Shown: piece by piece, positions 17,581-26,748 of the stretch
How the letters are laid out: each line of letters opens with the position of its first letter
Position numbering within the stretch: position 1 is the stretch's first letter
Source: Bacteroidota bacterium
GTDB lineage: Bacteria; Bacteroidota; Bacteroidia; Bacteroidales; Dysgonomonadaceae
Direction: 5' to 3'
Assembly: GCA_023399295.1 (NCBI GenBank)
Contig: JAEWQF010000042.1
Location: 27,349 to 91,348 of the forward strand
Length of the DNA stretch: 64,000 bases
The notes under the pieces: generated by a model
Told to the model about the DNA's origin: nothing
Database searches by the model: none
The model's input: the letters and a program-made list of their open reading frames with translations, nothing else
Made by a program: the position numbers and the translations under genes

Positions 17581-17892
17581 ATGTACGTCATTGTAGACAT
17601 TCAGGGCCAGCAGTTTAAAGTAGAGCAGGACCAGAAATTATTTGTTCACCGCATCAACGCCGAACAGGGTACTGAGGTGGAATTTGAGAAAGTGATGCTC
17701 GTGGATAACGACGGAGCAATCACAGTTGGTGCCCCTCTGGTTGAGGGAGCCAAGGTGGTGGTTGAAATTCTTTCGCACGTGAAAGGGGACAAGGTTCTCA
17801 TTTTCAAGAAAAAAAGAAGGAAAGGTTACAGGAAACTGAATGGCCATCGTCAGCAGTTTTCTGAAGTAGTTGTAAAATCGATTGTTGCTTAA
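17581..17892 (+). CDS. rplU: 50S ribosomal protein L21 (bL21)
   Basis: At 103 residues this is the normal length for bL21. The N-terminus MYVIVDIQGQQFKVEQDQKL and the C-terminal stretch IFKKKRRKGYRKLNGHRQ are conserved family features; the basic tail contacts 23S rRNA. It stands in the usual pair with rpmA 20 nt downstream, behind its own promoter at 17468-17499. Confidence 0.98.
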   Translation: MYVIVDIQGQQFKVEQDQKLFVHRINAEQGTEVEFEKVMLVDNDGAITVGAPLVEGAKVVVEILSHVKGDKVLIFKKKRRKGYRKLNGHRQQFSEVVVKSIVA

Positions 17893-17912
17893 TCAGTTAA
17901 AATCAGAAGAAA

Positions 17913-18182
17913 ATGGCACATAAAAAAGGTGTAGGTAGTTCCAAGAACGGCCGTGAATCGGAAAGTAAACGATTGGGCGTCAAGATATTCGGTGGCGAGA
18001 CCGCCAAGGCGGGCAACATCCTCGTGCGTCAACGGGGTACGGTGCACCATCCGGGAGAGAACGTGGGGATCGGTAAAGATCACACCCTCTTTGCACTGAC
18101 AGACGGTGTGGTGGTTTTCCGCAAGAAAAGGGACAACCGCTCATTTGTATCAGTACAGCCAAAGGCAGAGGCCGAAGCGTAA
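17913..18182 (+). CDS. rpmA: 50S ribosomal protein L27 (bL27)
   Basis: This is an 89-residue bL27. It starts directly with MAHKKGVGSSKNGRESESKR, so it has the short N-terminus without the cleavable extension of Firmicutes L27. It continues with LGVKIFGGETAKAGNILVRQRG and the conserved TVHHPGENVG. It is the last gene of the rplU-rpmA unit and is followed by a strong terminator. Confidence 0.98.
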   Translation: MAHKKGVGSSKNGRESESKRLGVKIFGGETAKAGNILVRQRGTVHHPGENVGIGKDHTLFALTDGVVVFRKKRDNRSFVSVQPKAEAEA

Positions 18183-18244
18183 GACGCTGAGACCCCCGTC
18201 CGGAGGATGGTGACATCAACCATAAAGTGATAATTAGTGGATAA

Positions 18245-18280
18245 AGACAACCTGCTTTTCAGAAGCAGGTTGTCTTTTTT
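18245..18280 (+). terminator. rplU-rpmA terminator
   Basis: A 13-bp perfect stem, AGACAACCTGCTT (18245-18257) with its complement at 18263-18275, has a 5-nt loop and is followed by T at 18275-18280. Confidence 0.93.
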
Positions 18281-18289
18281 ATAAACAGG

Positions 18290-19465
18290 ATGAGACCAAC
18301 ACCCCTGCAACAGGCATTCATAGAGGCTCACGAGAAGGAGGATGTGCGTGCGCTGGCACTCCGCTTCAGGGGAGATGAGATGCCTTTTCTTCTGTCTCAG
18401 ATTGCCGGGCGGCAGATGGCAGTGCGGAAGATACCCTCCTGGTACCGGAACCGGGAGCTGCTCTACCCGTCACATCTCGCGCTGGAGCAGGCTTCTTCGG
18501 AAGTCACCGCACGCTACAAGGCATCGCTCGTTGAGCGGGGTGCCTCCTTTGCTGATCTGACCGGCGGGCTGGGGGTGGATTTCTCATTTCTGGCACCTCT
18601 TTTCAGGCGGGCGCTATATGTGGAACGTGATGAGACGCTTTGCGGTCTGGCAGCGCACAACTTTGCCGCATTGGGGCTGAGCCATGCGGCTGTTCATCAT
18701 TCCGAGGCTGAGAAGGTTCTATCACAGCTGCAGGACGTTTCATTGATCTACCTCGATCCGGCACGCCGGGATGAAGGTGGCAGGAAAGTGTTCCGCATTG
18801 AAGATTGCTCACCAAACCTGTTGCAATTATCCGACATAGTGGTGGAAAAGGCTGAGTGTGTGATGATCAAGTATTCGCCGATGTTGGACATTTCCCTCGC
18901 AGTGAAAACGCTCCCTCACGTTGCTGCGGTGCATGTGTTGTCGGTGGAGAATGAATGCAAGGAGTTGTTGTTTCTGTTACAACACGCAAAAGGAACAACT
19001 GAGCCGCATTGTCATGCGGTAAATCTGAAAAAGGATGGCGGGTGTGAACGGCTCATCTTTACCCCCACGGAGGAGGAGCAGGAAGCTCCCTACTGCATGG
19101 CACCAGGCCGCTATCTTTATGAACCCAATGCCTCCATTCTGAAGGCGGGAGCTTTCAATGTGACGGCGCACCGATACGGGTTACAGAAGCTGCACAAACA
19201 GAGTCATCTGTATACTTCCGAGCAACTGATCGGTGGATTCCCCGGTCGCACCTTTCTGGTTGATGAATGGTTTCGGGCCGACAGAAAACAGATCCGCCGT
19301 TACACCTCTTTCACTCCAAAGGCAAATGTCACCGTACGCAACTATCCGCAATCGGTAACCGAAATACGCAAGATGTCGGGTCTCAGGGAAGGAGGTGACA
19401 ATTATCTCTTTGCCACCACCCTGGTAGATGGAGAGAAGGTATGGATCAGCTGTAAAAAGGTATAA
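18290..19465 (+). CDS. SAM-dependent methyltransferase with THUMP-like domain (PG1098 type)
   Basis: In this 391-residue protein, the central Rossmann fold shows FADLTGGLGVDFSFLAPLF (SAM motif I), then LYVERDETLCGLAAHNF and the catalytic-type segment LIYLDPARRD. The C-terminal part (about 290-391) is the THUMP-like domain found in this Bacteroidota family. It is probably an RNA methyltransferase by family likeness; the target base is unknown. ATG 18290 lies only 10 nt after the rpmA terminator, so its promoter must overlap the terminator or it depends on read-through. Confidence 0.8.
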   Translation: MRPTPLQQAFIEAHEKEDVRALALRFRGDEMPFLLSQIAGRQMAVRKIPSWYRNRELLYPSHLALEQASSEVTARYKASLVERGASFADLTGGLGVDFSFLAPLFRRALYVERDETLCGLAAHNFAALGLSHAAVHHSEAEKVLSQLQDVSLIYLDPARRDEGGRKVFRIEDCSPNLLQLSDIVVEKAECVMIKYSPMLDISLAVKTLPHVAAVHVLSVENECKELLFLLQHAKGTTEPHCHAVNLKKDGGCERLIFTPTEEEQEAPYCMAPGRYLYEPNASILKAGAFNVTAHRYGLQKLHKQSHLYTSEQLIGGFPGRTFLVDEWFRADRKQIRRYTSFTPKANVTVRNYPQSVTEIRKMSGLREGGDNYLFATTLVDGEKVWISCKKV

Positions 19466-19521
19466 GCTGTCGGCTGTCAGTTTTGAACCCTAAAGCCTGA
19501 ACCCTGATCCCTGATCCGAAT
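19466..19521. repeat. degenerate heptanucleotide tandem repeat
   Basis: Seven consecutive 7-nt units, most ending in a TGA- or CTGA-like core, fill 19466-19514: GCTGTCG, GCTGTCA, GTTTTGA, ACCCTAA, AGCCTGA, ACCCTGA and TCCCTGA. A partial eighth unit follows. The repeat occupies the gap between the convergent methyltransferase and hisIE genes. Confidence 0.6.
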
Positions 19522-19555
19522 CAAGTAAAAACCATTGAAACCGGTACCTCTCAAC

Positions 19556-20140
19556 CTATCTGTGCCGCTCTTTCAGTACCGCTTCAATATCCTGTAGTTT
19601 CAGATTCTTGGTCTTCAACAAAATCAGGTAGTGGTACAGCAGGTCGGCTGCCTCGTTCCTGAACAGGTCGATGTTGTCGTCTTTCGCCTCGATCACCAAC
19701 TCCACCGCTTCTTCACCCACTTTTTGCGCCACCTTGTTGACACCACGACTGAACAGACGGGAGGTGTAGGAGCCTTCCGGGTTCTCGGTGATGCGCTGCT
19801 CGATCACTTTCTCCAGGTCGTAGACAAAACCTTTGGCGGTCTCCTCCTGGAAGCAGGAGGTGCTCCCGGTGTGGCAGGTGGGTCCCTGCGGTGTTGCCTT
19901 GATCAGGATGGTGTCGTCGTCACAGTCGGTGAGGATCTCAACCACCGTGAGCCAGTTGCCTGAGGTCTCACCCTTGGTCCATAGTCGTTGCTTGCTGCGG
20001 CTGAAGAAGGTTACCTTCCCCTCATTTTTGGTCTTTGTCAGTGCATCCTCGTTCATGTATCCAAGCATCAGCACCTGCAGTGTGTTGGCATGCTGGATAA
20101 TAACCGGCACCAGTCCGCCGGATTTTTCAAAATTGATCAT
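19556..20140 (-). CDS. hisI: phosphoribosyl-AMP cyclohydrolase / phosphoribosyl-ATP pyrophosphatase
   Basis: This 194-residue fused HisIE protein catalyses the second and third steps of histidine synthesis. The cyclohydrolase half shows LMLGYMNEDAL, SRSKQRLWTKGETSGN and the metal-site segment DCDDDTILIKATPQGPTCH. The HisE half shows YTSRLFSRGVNKVAQKVGEE and NEAADLLYHYLILL. It is the last gene of the his operon, 49 nt after hisF. I see no clear terminator behind it, only the heptad repeat. Confidence 0.96.
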   Translation of the reverse strand: MINFEKSGGLVPVIIQHANTLQVLMLGYMNEDALTKTKNEGKVTFFSRSKQRLWTKGETSGNWLTVVEILTDCDDDTILIKATPQGPTCHTGSTSCFQEETAKGFVYDLEKVIEQRITENPEGSYTSRLFSRGVNKVAQKVGEEAVELVIEAKDDNIDLFRNEAADLLYHYLILLKTKNLKLQDIEAVLKERHR

Positions 20141-20189
20141 TCGGAATCTTTATTATTTGTTGATGTTGTTCTTCTTTTCTGGATGCCTG

Positions 20190-20957
20190 TCATACTGTTT
20201 TCAGACGAACAGGAATATTTCTGCTGTCCAAATATTGTTTCAGGGCAGGTATCGGCACCTCGCCAAAGTGAAAGATGCTGGCGGCAAGGGCCGCACTTGC
20301 ATTTGTCAGGGTGAACACCTCCGCGAAATGTGCCATGTTGCCGGCACCACCCGAGGCGATTACAGGCAGGGAGACCGCCTCGCTGACAGCCTGGGTGATC
20401 TCAAGGGCGAAGCCATTCTTGGTGCCGTCATGGTTCATTGAGGTAAGCAGGATCTCACCGGCACCACGACGTGCACCCTCCATTGCCCAGTCGACCGTGT
20501 GGAGGGGAGTGGGGGTTCTTCCGCCATGCACATAGACCATCCACTCGCCGTTCTCCTCCTGCTTGGTGTCGATGGCCAATACCACGCATTGGCTGCCGAA
20601 CTGCTCTGCGATCTCTGTGAGCAATTCGGGTCGTTCCACGGCTGATGAGTTGAGGCTCACCTTGTCGGCGCCGGCACGAATGATCGCCTGTGCATCTTCC
20701 AGCGTGCGGATACCACCCCCCACCGTGAAGGGGATGTTGATCTCCTGTGCCACCCGTTGTACCAGGGAGGTGAGCGTCTTGCGTTGTTCCACCGTGGCGG
20801 TGATGTCGAGGAACACCAGCTCGTCGGCACCTTCTTCTACATAGCGGCGAGCCAGCTCCACCGCATCGCCCGCATCGCGGAGACCCACAAAGTTAATTCC
20901 TTTTACGGTGCGACCCTCCTTGATATCCAGGCAGGGGATGATTCTTTTTTTAAGCAT
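20190..20957 (-). CDS. hisF: imidazole glycerol phosphate synthase, cyclase subunit
   Basis: This 255-residue (beta/alpha)8 barrel takes ammonia from HisH and makes imidazole glycerol phosphate plus AICAR. The two catalytic Asp residues are at the usual places, Asp11 (RIIPCLDIKEGR) and Asp130 (VVLAIDTKQ). Both phosphate-binding half-barrel motifs are present (VGGGIRTLED, ASGGAGNMAHF). An 81-nt gap containing a heptanucleotide repeat separates it from hisA. Confidence 0.97.
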   Translation of the reverse strand: MLKKRIIPCLDIKEGRTVKGINFVGLRDAGDAVELARRYVEEGADELVFLDITATVEQRKTLTSLVQRVAQEINIPFTVGGGIRTLEDAQAIIRAGADKVSLNSSAVERPELLTEIAEQFGSQCVVLAIDTKQEENGEWMVYVHGGRTPTPLHTVDWAMEGARRGAGEILLTSMNHDGTKNGFALEITQAVSEAVSLPVIASGGAGNMAHFAEVFTLTNASAALAASIFHFGEVPIPALKQYLDSRNIPVRLKTV

Positions 20958-20989
20958 TCAGTTTTCAGTTTTTAGTTGTCAGTTATCAG
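20955..20989. repeat. heptanucleotide repeat between hisA and hisF
   Basis: The units TTTTCAG, TTTTTAG, TTGTCAG and TTATCAG follow each other exactly at 20962-20989, preceded by a partial CATTCAG. On the minus strand these read CTGANAA, the same core and period as the repeat at 19466-19521. The repeat begins within 3 nt of the hisF start codon. Confidence 0.65.
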
Positions 20990-21038
20990 CTCATTATAAA
21001 CCTATGAACGTACGAACGCAATAACTTTGAACCATTTA

Positions 21039-21764
21039 TTATGAATTATGAGATATAAACGTCTGCAACTCATTCAAACGGATATGACCCTCGTAGATTG
21101 CTTTTCCGATGATGGCTCCCTCACAGCCTATCTCGCTGAGTATCTGTAGATCATCCATTGAAGTGATGCCACCGCTGGCGATCAGCCTAACAGCGCACCT
21201 GGACAGAATCTCGCGATAGAGATCCAGTGAAGGGCCCTGGAGCATGCCATCCTTCGAGATGTCGGTACAGATCACATAGCTCACTCCCTGTTGTTCGTAG
21301 GCTGTGATGAAGTCCACCACATCCTCCTTCGACTGTTCCTGCCATCCCTGTGTAGCAATCATCCTGTGGTGGCTGTCTGCCCCCAGGATGATCCGTTCCG
21401 GTCCGTAATGCTCCAGCCACTGCAGAAACAGATCGGGCTGTTGCTGCGCCACACTGCCACCGGTGATCTGGGTAGCACCATTGTCGAACGCAATCCGCAC
21501 ATCCTCTTCACTCTTGATGCCACCACCGAAGTCGACCTGTAGCGAGGTGGCTTCGGTGATCTGTCGCAATACACGGTGGTTGACGATATGTTTGGAGCGG
21601 GCTCCATCCAGGTCAACCAGGTGAAGGTGGCGGATACCGTGATCCTCAAACTCACGTGCCACGTCGAGCGGGTTGTCGTGATAGGTTTTTTGTGTTGCGT
21701 AATTGCCTTTTGTGAGGCGCACACATTTTCCGTCGATAATGTCTATGGCGGGGATGATTCTCAT
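21039..21764 (-). CDS. hisA: ProFAR isomerase
   Basis: The 241-residue barrel enzyme isomerises ProFAR to PRFAR. MRIIPAIDIIDGKCVRLTKG includes catalytic Asp8; the second Asp is in YVICTDISKDGML. Phosphate-site motifs FGGGIKSEED and ASGGITSMDD are present. The gene lies 43 nt after hisH. Confidence 0.97.
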   Translation of the reverse strand: MRIIPAIDIIDGKCVRLTKGNYATQKTYHDNPLDVAREFEDHGIRHLHLVDLDGARSKHIVNHRVLRQITEATSLQVDFGGGIKSEEDVRIAFDNGATQITGGSVAQQQPDLFLQWLEHYGPERIILGADSHHRMIATQGWQEQSKEDVVDFITAYEQQGVSYVICTDISKDGMLQGPSLDLYREILSRCAVRLIASGGITSMDDLQILSEIGCEGAIIGKAIYEGHIRLNELQTFISHNS

Positions 21765-21807
21765 TTTTTGTACGATAGATGGTGTTGTAAAACGATGATC
21801 TGTTCAA

Positions 21808-22386
21808 TTACATGCTCAGGAAGTTGTGCAGCAGTCTCTCACCCACACTGCCCGACTTCTCCGGGTGGAACTGGGTGGCGTAAAAGTTATTCTTCTGCAT
21901 GGCCGCACTGAAGGGCAGGAGATAGCTGCAGCTTGCAAGGGTCTGCTCGCATAACCCGGCGTAATAACTGTGTACGAAATAGAAGTTATCCTCCTTTTCC
22001 AGCCCTGCAAAAAGGGGTGATTCCTTTGCAGCGAGATTGTTCCATCCCATATGGGGTACAATGCCGGTGGCGGGGAACCGTTTCACCGTTGTATCGAAGA
22101 TACCGAGGCACGCTGTGTTGCCCTCCTCAGAGTAGTCACACATCAATTGCAATCCGAGGCAGATGCCGAGTACCGGCTGAACCAATGATTGAATTACCTT
22201 GTCCAACCCCCTCTCCTTCAGGTGCAACATGGCGCTGCTTGCCTCTCCCACACCAGGGAAGATCACTTTCTCCGCCTGTCGGATTATGCCAACATCGCCT
22301 GTCACCATGCAGGGGAGACCGAGGCGATTCACCGCATTCTCTACCGATCTGATATTGCCTGCGTTGTATTGAATAATGGCAATCAT
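21808..22386 (-). CDS. hisH: imidazole glycerol phosphate synthase, glutamine amidotransferase subunit
   Basis: This 192-residue class I glutaminase supplies ammonia to HisF. The nucleophile is Cys76 in VLGICLGLQLM, and the rest of the triad is His174 and Glu176 in TQFHPEKSG. The oxyanion-strand motif FPGVGEAS is present. It begins 1 nt after the hisB stop. Confidence 0.97.
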   Translation of the reverse strand: MIAIIQYNAGNIRSVENAVNRLGLPCMVTGDVGIIRQAEKVIFPGVGEASSAMLHLKERGLDKVIQSLVQPVLGICLGLQLMCDYSEEGNTACLGIFDTTVKRFPATGIVPHMGWNNLAAKESPLFAGLEKEDNFYFVHSYYAGLCEQTLASCSYLLPFSAAMQKNNFYATQFHPEKSGSVGERLLHNFLSM

Positions 22387-22387
22387 T

Positions 22388-23476
22388 TTATATCACTCCT
22401 TTGGTACTGGGTATCCCTGTCGTCTCACCCCGTTTCACAGCCATCTTCACGGCACGTGCAAACGCCTTGAAGATCGCTTCTATCTTGTGGTGCTCATTCT
22501 CCCCTTCCGCCCGAATGTTCAGGTTGCATTTCGCGCTGTCGCTGAACGACTTGAAGAAATGCAGGAACATCTCGGTGGGCATGTCACCCACCCGTTCGCG
22601 GTGAAAGTCGGCATCCCATACCAACCAGGGACGTCCTCCGAAGTCGATGGCTGCCTGTGCCAGACAGTCGTCCATCGGCAACATGAAACCGTAGCGCGAG
22701 ATACCCTTCTTCTGTCCCAGTGCCTGCAGAAATGCTTCACCCAGGGCGATGCCTGTATCCTCTATGGTATGGTGCTCGTCGATATGGAGGTCCCCTTTCA
22801 CCTCCACGGTTATCCCTATACCGCCATGGCGGGCTATCTGTTCCAGCATATGGTCGAAGAATCCCAGTCCGGTGGAGATGCTGCTGCCACCGCTCTCATC
22901 GAGGTTGACTGCCACCCTGATATCGGTTTCGGACGTTTTGCGATGCACCTGTCCGGTGCGAGGAGTGGACCGCAGGTAGCGATAAATCTCTCCCCAGTCA
23001 CCGGTGGTAAGGGTTGCATCAGGATGTGGAGTGTTACTTAATAAAACAGATCTACATCCCATATTTTGTGCGAGTTGCACGTCGGTTATCCTGTCACCGA
23101 TCACATACGACTCAGTCAGGTTGTAGTTTCCTTTCAGGTAGTGGGTGAGCATGGCAGTACCCGGTTTACGGGAAGGCAGCTTCTCATGCGGGAAGGAACG
23201 GTCGATCAGCACCTCGCTGAAGTGTATCCCTTCGTTTTCAAAAGCGCGGATGATCTTGTTGTGTGCCGGCCAGAAAGTCTCTTCCGGGAATGAGGCGGCT
23301 CCCAGTCCATCCTGGTTGGTGACCATCACCAGATCATATTCCAGTTCAGCCGCGATGCGTGAGAGGTACTGAAACACCCCCGGGTAGAACTCCAGCTTTT
23401 CGAGGCTGTCGATCTGTTCATCCTCAGGTTCCAGGATCAGTGTGCCATCCCGGTCGATAAACAATATTTTCTTCAT
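22388..23476 (-). CDS. hisB: histidinol-phosphatase / imidazoleglycerol-phosphate dehydratase
   Basis: This 362-residue bifunctional enzyme has a HAD-type histidinol phosphatase at the N-terminus (FIDRDGTL, Asp8 and Asp10). IGPD follows from about residue 170, with two metal-binding His motifs: DEHHTIEDTGIALGEAF and the later ENEHHKIEAIFKAFARA. I start at ATG 23476 because the phosphatase motif begins there; its ATG overlaps the hisC stop (ATGA). A longer in-frame start at 23557 would only add residues encoded within hisC. Confidence 0.97.
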   Translation of the reverse strand: MKKILFIDRDGTLILEPEDEQIDSLEKLEFYPGVFQYLSRIAAELEYDLVMVTNQDGLGAASFPEETFWPAHNKIIRAFENEGIHFSEVLIDRSFPHEKLPSRKPGTAMLTHYLKGNYNLTESYVIGDRITDVQLAQNMGCRSVLLSNTPHPDATLTTGDWGEIYRYLRSTPRTGQVHRKTSETDIRVAVNLDESGGSSISTGLGFFDHMLEQIARHGGIGITVEVKGDLHIDEHHTIEDTGIALGEAFLQALGQKKGISRYGFMLPMDDCLAQAAIDFGGRPWLVWDADFHRERVGDMPTEMFLHFFKSFSDSAKCNLNIRAEGENEHHKIEAIFKAFARAVKMAVKRGETTGIPSTKGVI

Positions 23477-24501
23477 ATCTTCTGATTGCTGTAGGTAGTG
23501 ATTGCGGTGAGTAGTTGACGGTTCTCTATCGGGGTGCCCACCGTGATGCGCAGACAATTGCGAACGACAGCGTGGCGGTTTCGAACAATCACATGCTCTG
23601 TGACCAGGTAGTGGTAGAGCGCGTTGGCATCATCGACCTCTACCAGCAGGAAGTTGGCATCGGAAGGGTAGACGCGTTGAACGACCGGAATCTGTATCAA
23701 TTCATCTTCAAGGAGTGTCCGCTGTTCGAGAATCACCTTTACCCGATAGCGGTATTTCTCTTCTTTGGTGAGTGCTTTGAGTGCTTCCTGCTGGTTAAAG
23801 GCACTCACGTTGTAGGGCGGTTTTGTTTTATCCAACAACGAGATGATCTCACTGCCTGCATAGGCGATACCCACACGGGCACTGGCCAGGGCCCATGCTT
23901 TGCTGAAGGTCTGCATCACGATCAGGTTGGGATAGTGTGGGAGCAGTTCGGTAAAGCTCTTGCCGCTGCTGAAGTCGATGTAGGCTTCATCCACCACCAC
24001 AATCCCTTCAAATGCATCGAGCAATTGTACGATTCCTTGCAGGCTGTTGCCCGACGGATTGTTGGGGGAGCAGACGAAGATGCAGCGGGCGCTGTGGGTG
24101 AGTATCTCGCCGATCTGCAGTTCAAAGCGGTCATTCAGCGGTACCTGGATCACCTCCACATTGTTGATGTTGGCTGATACCTCATACATCCCGTAGGTGG
24201 GGGGACAGAGGATCACACGATCTCTTCCCGGCTCACAGAAGATGCGGTAGACCAGGTCGATCACCTCGTCGCTGCCGTTGCCGACAAAGATCTGATCGGC
24301 AGGGATCCCGCGAAAGGCTGACAATGCCCTTTTCAATTCCCGCTGGTGAGGATCGGGGTATCTGTTCTTCCTGCCAAACGGGTTCTCGTTGGCATCGAGG
24401 AAGATACCCTCATCGCCACTGAACTCGTCGCGTGCGCTGGAATAGGGCTTCAATGCCCATATATTGGGTCGTACGAACGACTGCAGGTCAAACTGTTTCA
24501 T
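23473..24501 (-). CDS. hisC: histidinol-phosphate aminotransferase
   Basis: This 342-residue PLP enzyme transfers an amino group from glutamate to imidazole acetol phosphate. Visible motifs are LDANENPFG, FVGNGSDEVIDL, SPNNPSGN, VVDEAYIDF and the PLP lysine Lys201 in TFSKAWALASARVGIAY. It overlaps hisD by 14 nt and hisB by 4 nt, which indicates coupled translation. Confidence 0.97.
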   Translation of the reverse strand: MKQFDLQSFVRPNIWALKPYSSARDEFSGDEGIFLDANENPFGRKNRYPDPHQRELKRALSAFRGIPADQIFVGNGSDEVIDLVYRIFCEPGRDRVILCPPTYGMYEVSANINNVEVIQVPLNDRFELQIGEILTHSARCIFVCSPNNPSGNSLQGIVQLLDAFEGIVVVDEAYIDFSSGKSFTELLPHYPNLIVMQTFSKAWALASARVGIAYAGSEIISLLDKTKPPYNVSAFNQQEALKALTKEEKYRYRVKVILEQRTLLEDELIQIPVVQRVYPSDANFLLVEVDDANALYHYLVTEHVIVRNRHAVVRNCLRITVGTPIENRQLLTAITTYSNQKI

Positions 24502-25819
24502 CGTTATGTTCCTCTTCTTTGATTTTCAATTGATTGGCCATTACCGCTCCCAGACGCAATGACACCGCATTCTTGTGGGCATGCAGCTCTTCCGCTTCCG
24601 CCATTGCCTCAATGGCGGGACCGAGGGATAGGATCCCCTCGTCGCTGAGTTGCTGAAAGGTGATCTTCTTCACGAAGCTGTCGAGCGATACGCCGCTGTA
24701 GGCCCTTGCATAACCACTTGTGGGGAGCGTGTGGTTGGTGCCGCTGGCATAGTCACCCGCACTCTCACAGCTGTAGTTGCCGAGAAAAATTGAACCGGCA
24801 TGCAACACGCTGCGGCTGAGCAGCACCGGATTCTCGGTGGCGAGGATCAGATGTTCCGGGGCATAGCTGTTGCTGAACGCGACACAGCTCTCCAGATCCC
24901 TGAAAAGGATGGCCCTGCTGTTTTTCAGTGCCTCGGTGGCAATCTCTTTCCGTGGAAGTGACTCCAGCTGCAGCGCCAGTTCCTTGTTGACCGTCTTGAT
25001 CACCTCCTTGTTGTTGGAGAGCAGGATCACCTGGCTGTCCGGGCCATGTTCTGCCTGCGACAGCAGATCGGCAGCCACAAAGGCAGGATTGCAGCTGCTG
25101 TCGGCAATGACCAGCACTTCACTGGGACCAGCCGGCATGTCGATGGCGGTGCCGTAGAATTGTGCCGACCGTTTGGCGGCCATCACATATTGGTTGCCGG
25201 GACCGAAAATCTTGTCCACCTTGGGGATGCTGGCTGTACCGAAAGTCATGGCACCAATGGCCTGTATCCCACCGGCAGCGAAAATGCGGGTGACACCGGT
25301 CTGCTCAGCCGCATAAAGAATAGCCGGGTGGATCAACCCCTTTTCGTTGGGAGGTGTGCAGAGCACAATCTCACTGCAGCCGGCAATCTTTGCCGGGACC
25401 GCCAACATCAGCACGGTTGAGAAGAGTGGGGCAGTGCCGCCCGGAATGTAGATGCCTATCCGTTCGATGGGTCGCGACTCCCTCCAGCAGACCACGCCGG
25501 GCGCTGTCTCGGTCTTGTGTACCTCCTCGCGTTGCGACAGGTGGAAGGTCTCGATGTTCTTCTTTGCCAGGGAAATGGCTTGTTTCAATCGTTCCGGTAC
25601 CAACGCTGCTGCCTGGGCAATCGTTTCTCGCTCCACCTCCAGTGTCTGCTGATCCGGATTGTCGAATTTGCGGCTATAGGCGAGCACTGCCTTGTCGCCC
25701 TTGCGATGGATGTCATAGAACATCTTCTCCACCGTGTCCATCAGCTTGCGTTGCTTGATGAGCGGACGTTCGGTCAGCTTCTTCCATTTGCTTTCCGAAG
25801 GGTTGTTGGTTATTTTCAT
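24488..25819 (-). CDS. hisD: histidinol dehydrogenase
   Basis: The 443-residue zinc enzyme performs the last two oxidations, histidinol to histidine, using two NAD. Conserved pieces seen are PGGTAPLFSTVLMLAVPA, FGPGNQYVMAAK, DMPAGPSEVLVIAD, EHGPDSQVIL, YAPEHLIL and SAGDYASGTNHTLPT with the catalytic His. It lies 28 nt after hisG and overlaps hisC. Confidence 0.97.
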   Translation of the reverse strand: MKITNNPSESKWKKLTERPLIKQRKLMDTVEKMFYDIHRKGDKAVLAYSRKFDNPDQQTLEVERETIAQAAALVPERLKQAISLAKKNIETFHLSQREEVHKTETAPGVVCWRESRPIERIGIYIPGGTAPLFSTVLMLAVPAKIAGCSEIVLCTPPNEKGLIHPAILYAAEQTGVTRIFAAGGIQAIGAMTFGTASIPKVDKIFGPGNQYVMAAKRSAQFYGTAIDMPAGPSEVLVIADSSCNPAFVAADLLSQAEHGPDSQVILLSNNKEVIKTVNKELALQLESLPRKEIATEALKNSRAILFRDLESCVAFSNSYAPEHLILATENPVLLSRSVLHAGSIFLGNYSCESAGDYASGTNHTLPTSGYARAYSGVSLDSFVKKITFQQLSDEGILSLGPAIEAMAEAEELHAHKNAVSLRLGAVMANQLKIKEEEHNDETV

Positions 25820-25847
25820 CTGGCTTGATATGTTGATTGTATGATCA

Positions 25848-26705
25848 TTACAGGATCATCTTCTCGATGGGGATGACCAGAATACCTTCGGCACCCATTC
25901 GTTTGAGCTCGTCGATCACCTCCCAGAAATCATCGTCGCGGATCACCGAGTGCACGCTGCTCCAACCCTCATCAGCCAGTGGGAGGATGCTGGGAGAACG
26001 CATACCCGGCAGCAGCCGCACAATATCAGGTAACACTGCATTGGGGGCATTCAACAGCACATATTTCTTTCCCTGGCCTTCCTTGTACGCTTTGATGCGG
26101 AAGAGCAACTGATCCAACAGGGATGAGATGGCGGGAGTGAGATTGTTGTTGCTGATCAGTACTGCTTCGCTACGAAGAATGCATTCCGCCTCTTTCAAGC
26201 CGTTCATGATCAGTGTACTTCCGGTGCTGACAATGTCGAAGATGCCATCGGCCAATCCGATGCCGGTGGCAATCTCAACGCTGCCTCCCAGTTCTTCAAT
26301 TTTCACCTCAATTCCTTTCTCCCTGAAAAAATTACCCAGGATTTTGGGATAGCTGGTGGCAATCCGTTTGCCACGGAAATAATCCAGACCGGTATATACC
26401 TCTTCCCGGGGGATGGCGAGTGAGAGGCGACAGTTACTGAAGCCCAGCTTTTCGACTACGGTCACATCTTTCTCTTTTTCCCACACTTCGTTTTCACCCA
26501 GTATGCCGATATCGGCAACACCCTGCTCCACATATTGCGGGATGTCATCGTCACGAAGAAAGAGAATCTCCATGGGGAAGTTTCGGGCAGTGGTCTTGAG
26601 CTTACGATCTCCGTTGGAGACTTTGATGCCGCATTCGGTTAGCAGTTCGAGTGATTTTTCGCTCAATCGTCCGCTTTTCTGAATTGCAATCTTGATCTTT
26701 TCCAT
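25848..26705 (-). CDS. hisG: ATP phosphoribosyltransferase, long form
   Basis: This 285-residue enzyme commits PRPP and ATP to histidine. Its length and C-terminal ~75 residues (YVLLNAPNAVLPDIVRLLPG onward) identify the long HisG_L form with an ACT-like regulatory domain, so HisZ is not needed and histidine feedback is expected. The PRPP loop region SNCRLSLAIP and DIVSTGSTLIMNG are present. I start at ATG 26705 (MEKIKIAIQKSGRLSEKS). The in-frame extension to 26804 covers the attenuator terminator and is not part of the enzyme. Confidence 0.96.
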   Translation of the reverse strand: MEKIKIAIQKSGRLSEKSLELLTECGIKVSNGDRKLKTTARNFPMEILFLRDDDIPQYVEQGVADIGILGENEVWEKEKDVTVVEKLGFSNCRLSLAIPREEVYTGLDYFRGKRIATSYPKILGNFFREKGIEVKIEELGGSVEIATGIGLADGIFDIVSTGSTLIMNGLKEAECILRSEAVLISNNNLTPAISSLLDQLLFRIKAYKEGQGKKYVLLNAPNAVLPDIVRLLPGMRSPSILPLADEGWSSVHSVIRDDDFWEVIDELKRMGAEGILVIPIEKMIL

Positions 26706-26748
26706 TGTTGGTTTGTTATGTGCCGGAAAGCAACAGTGGTCTATTAAT

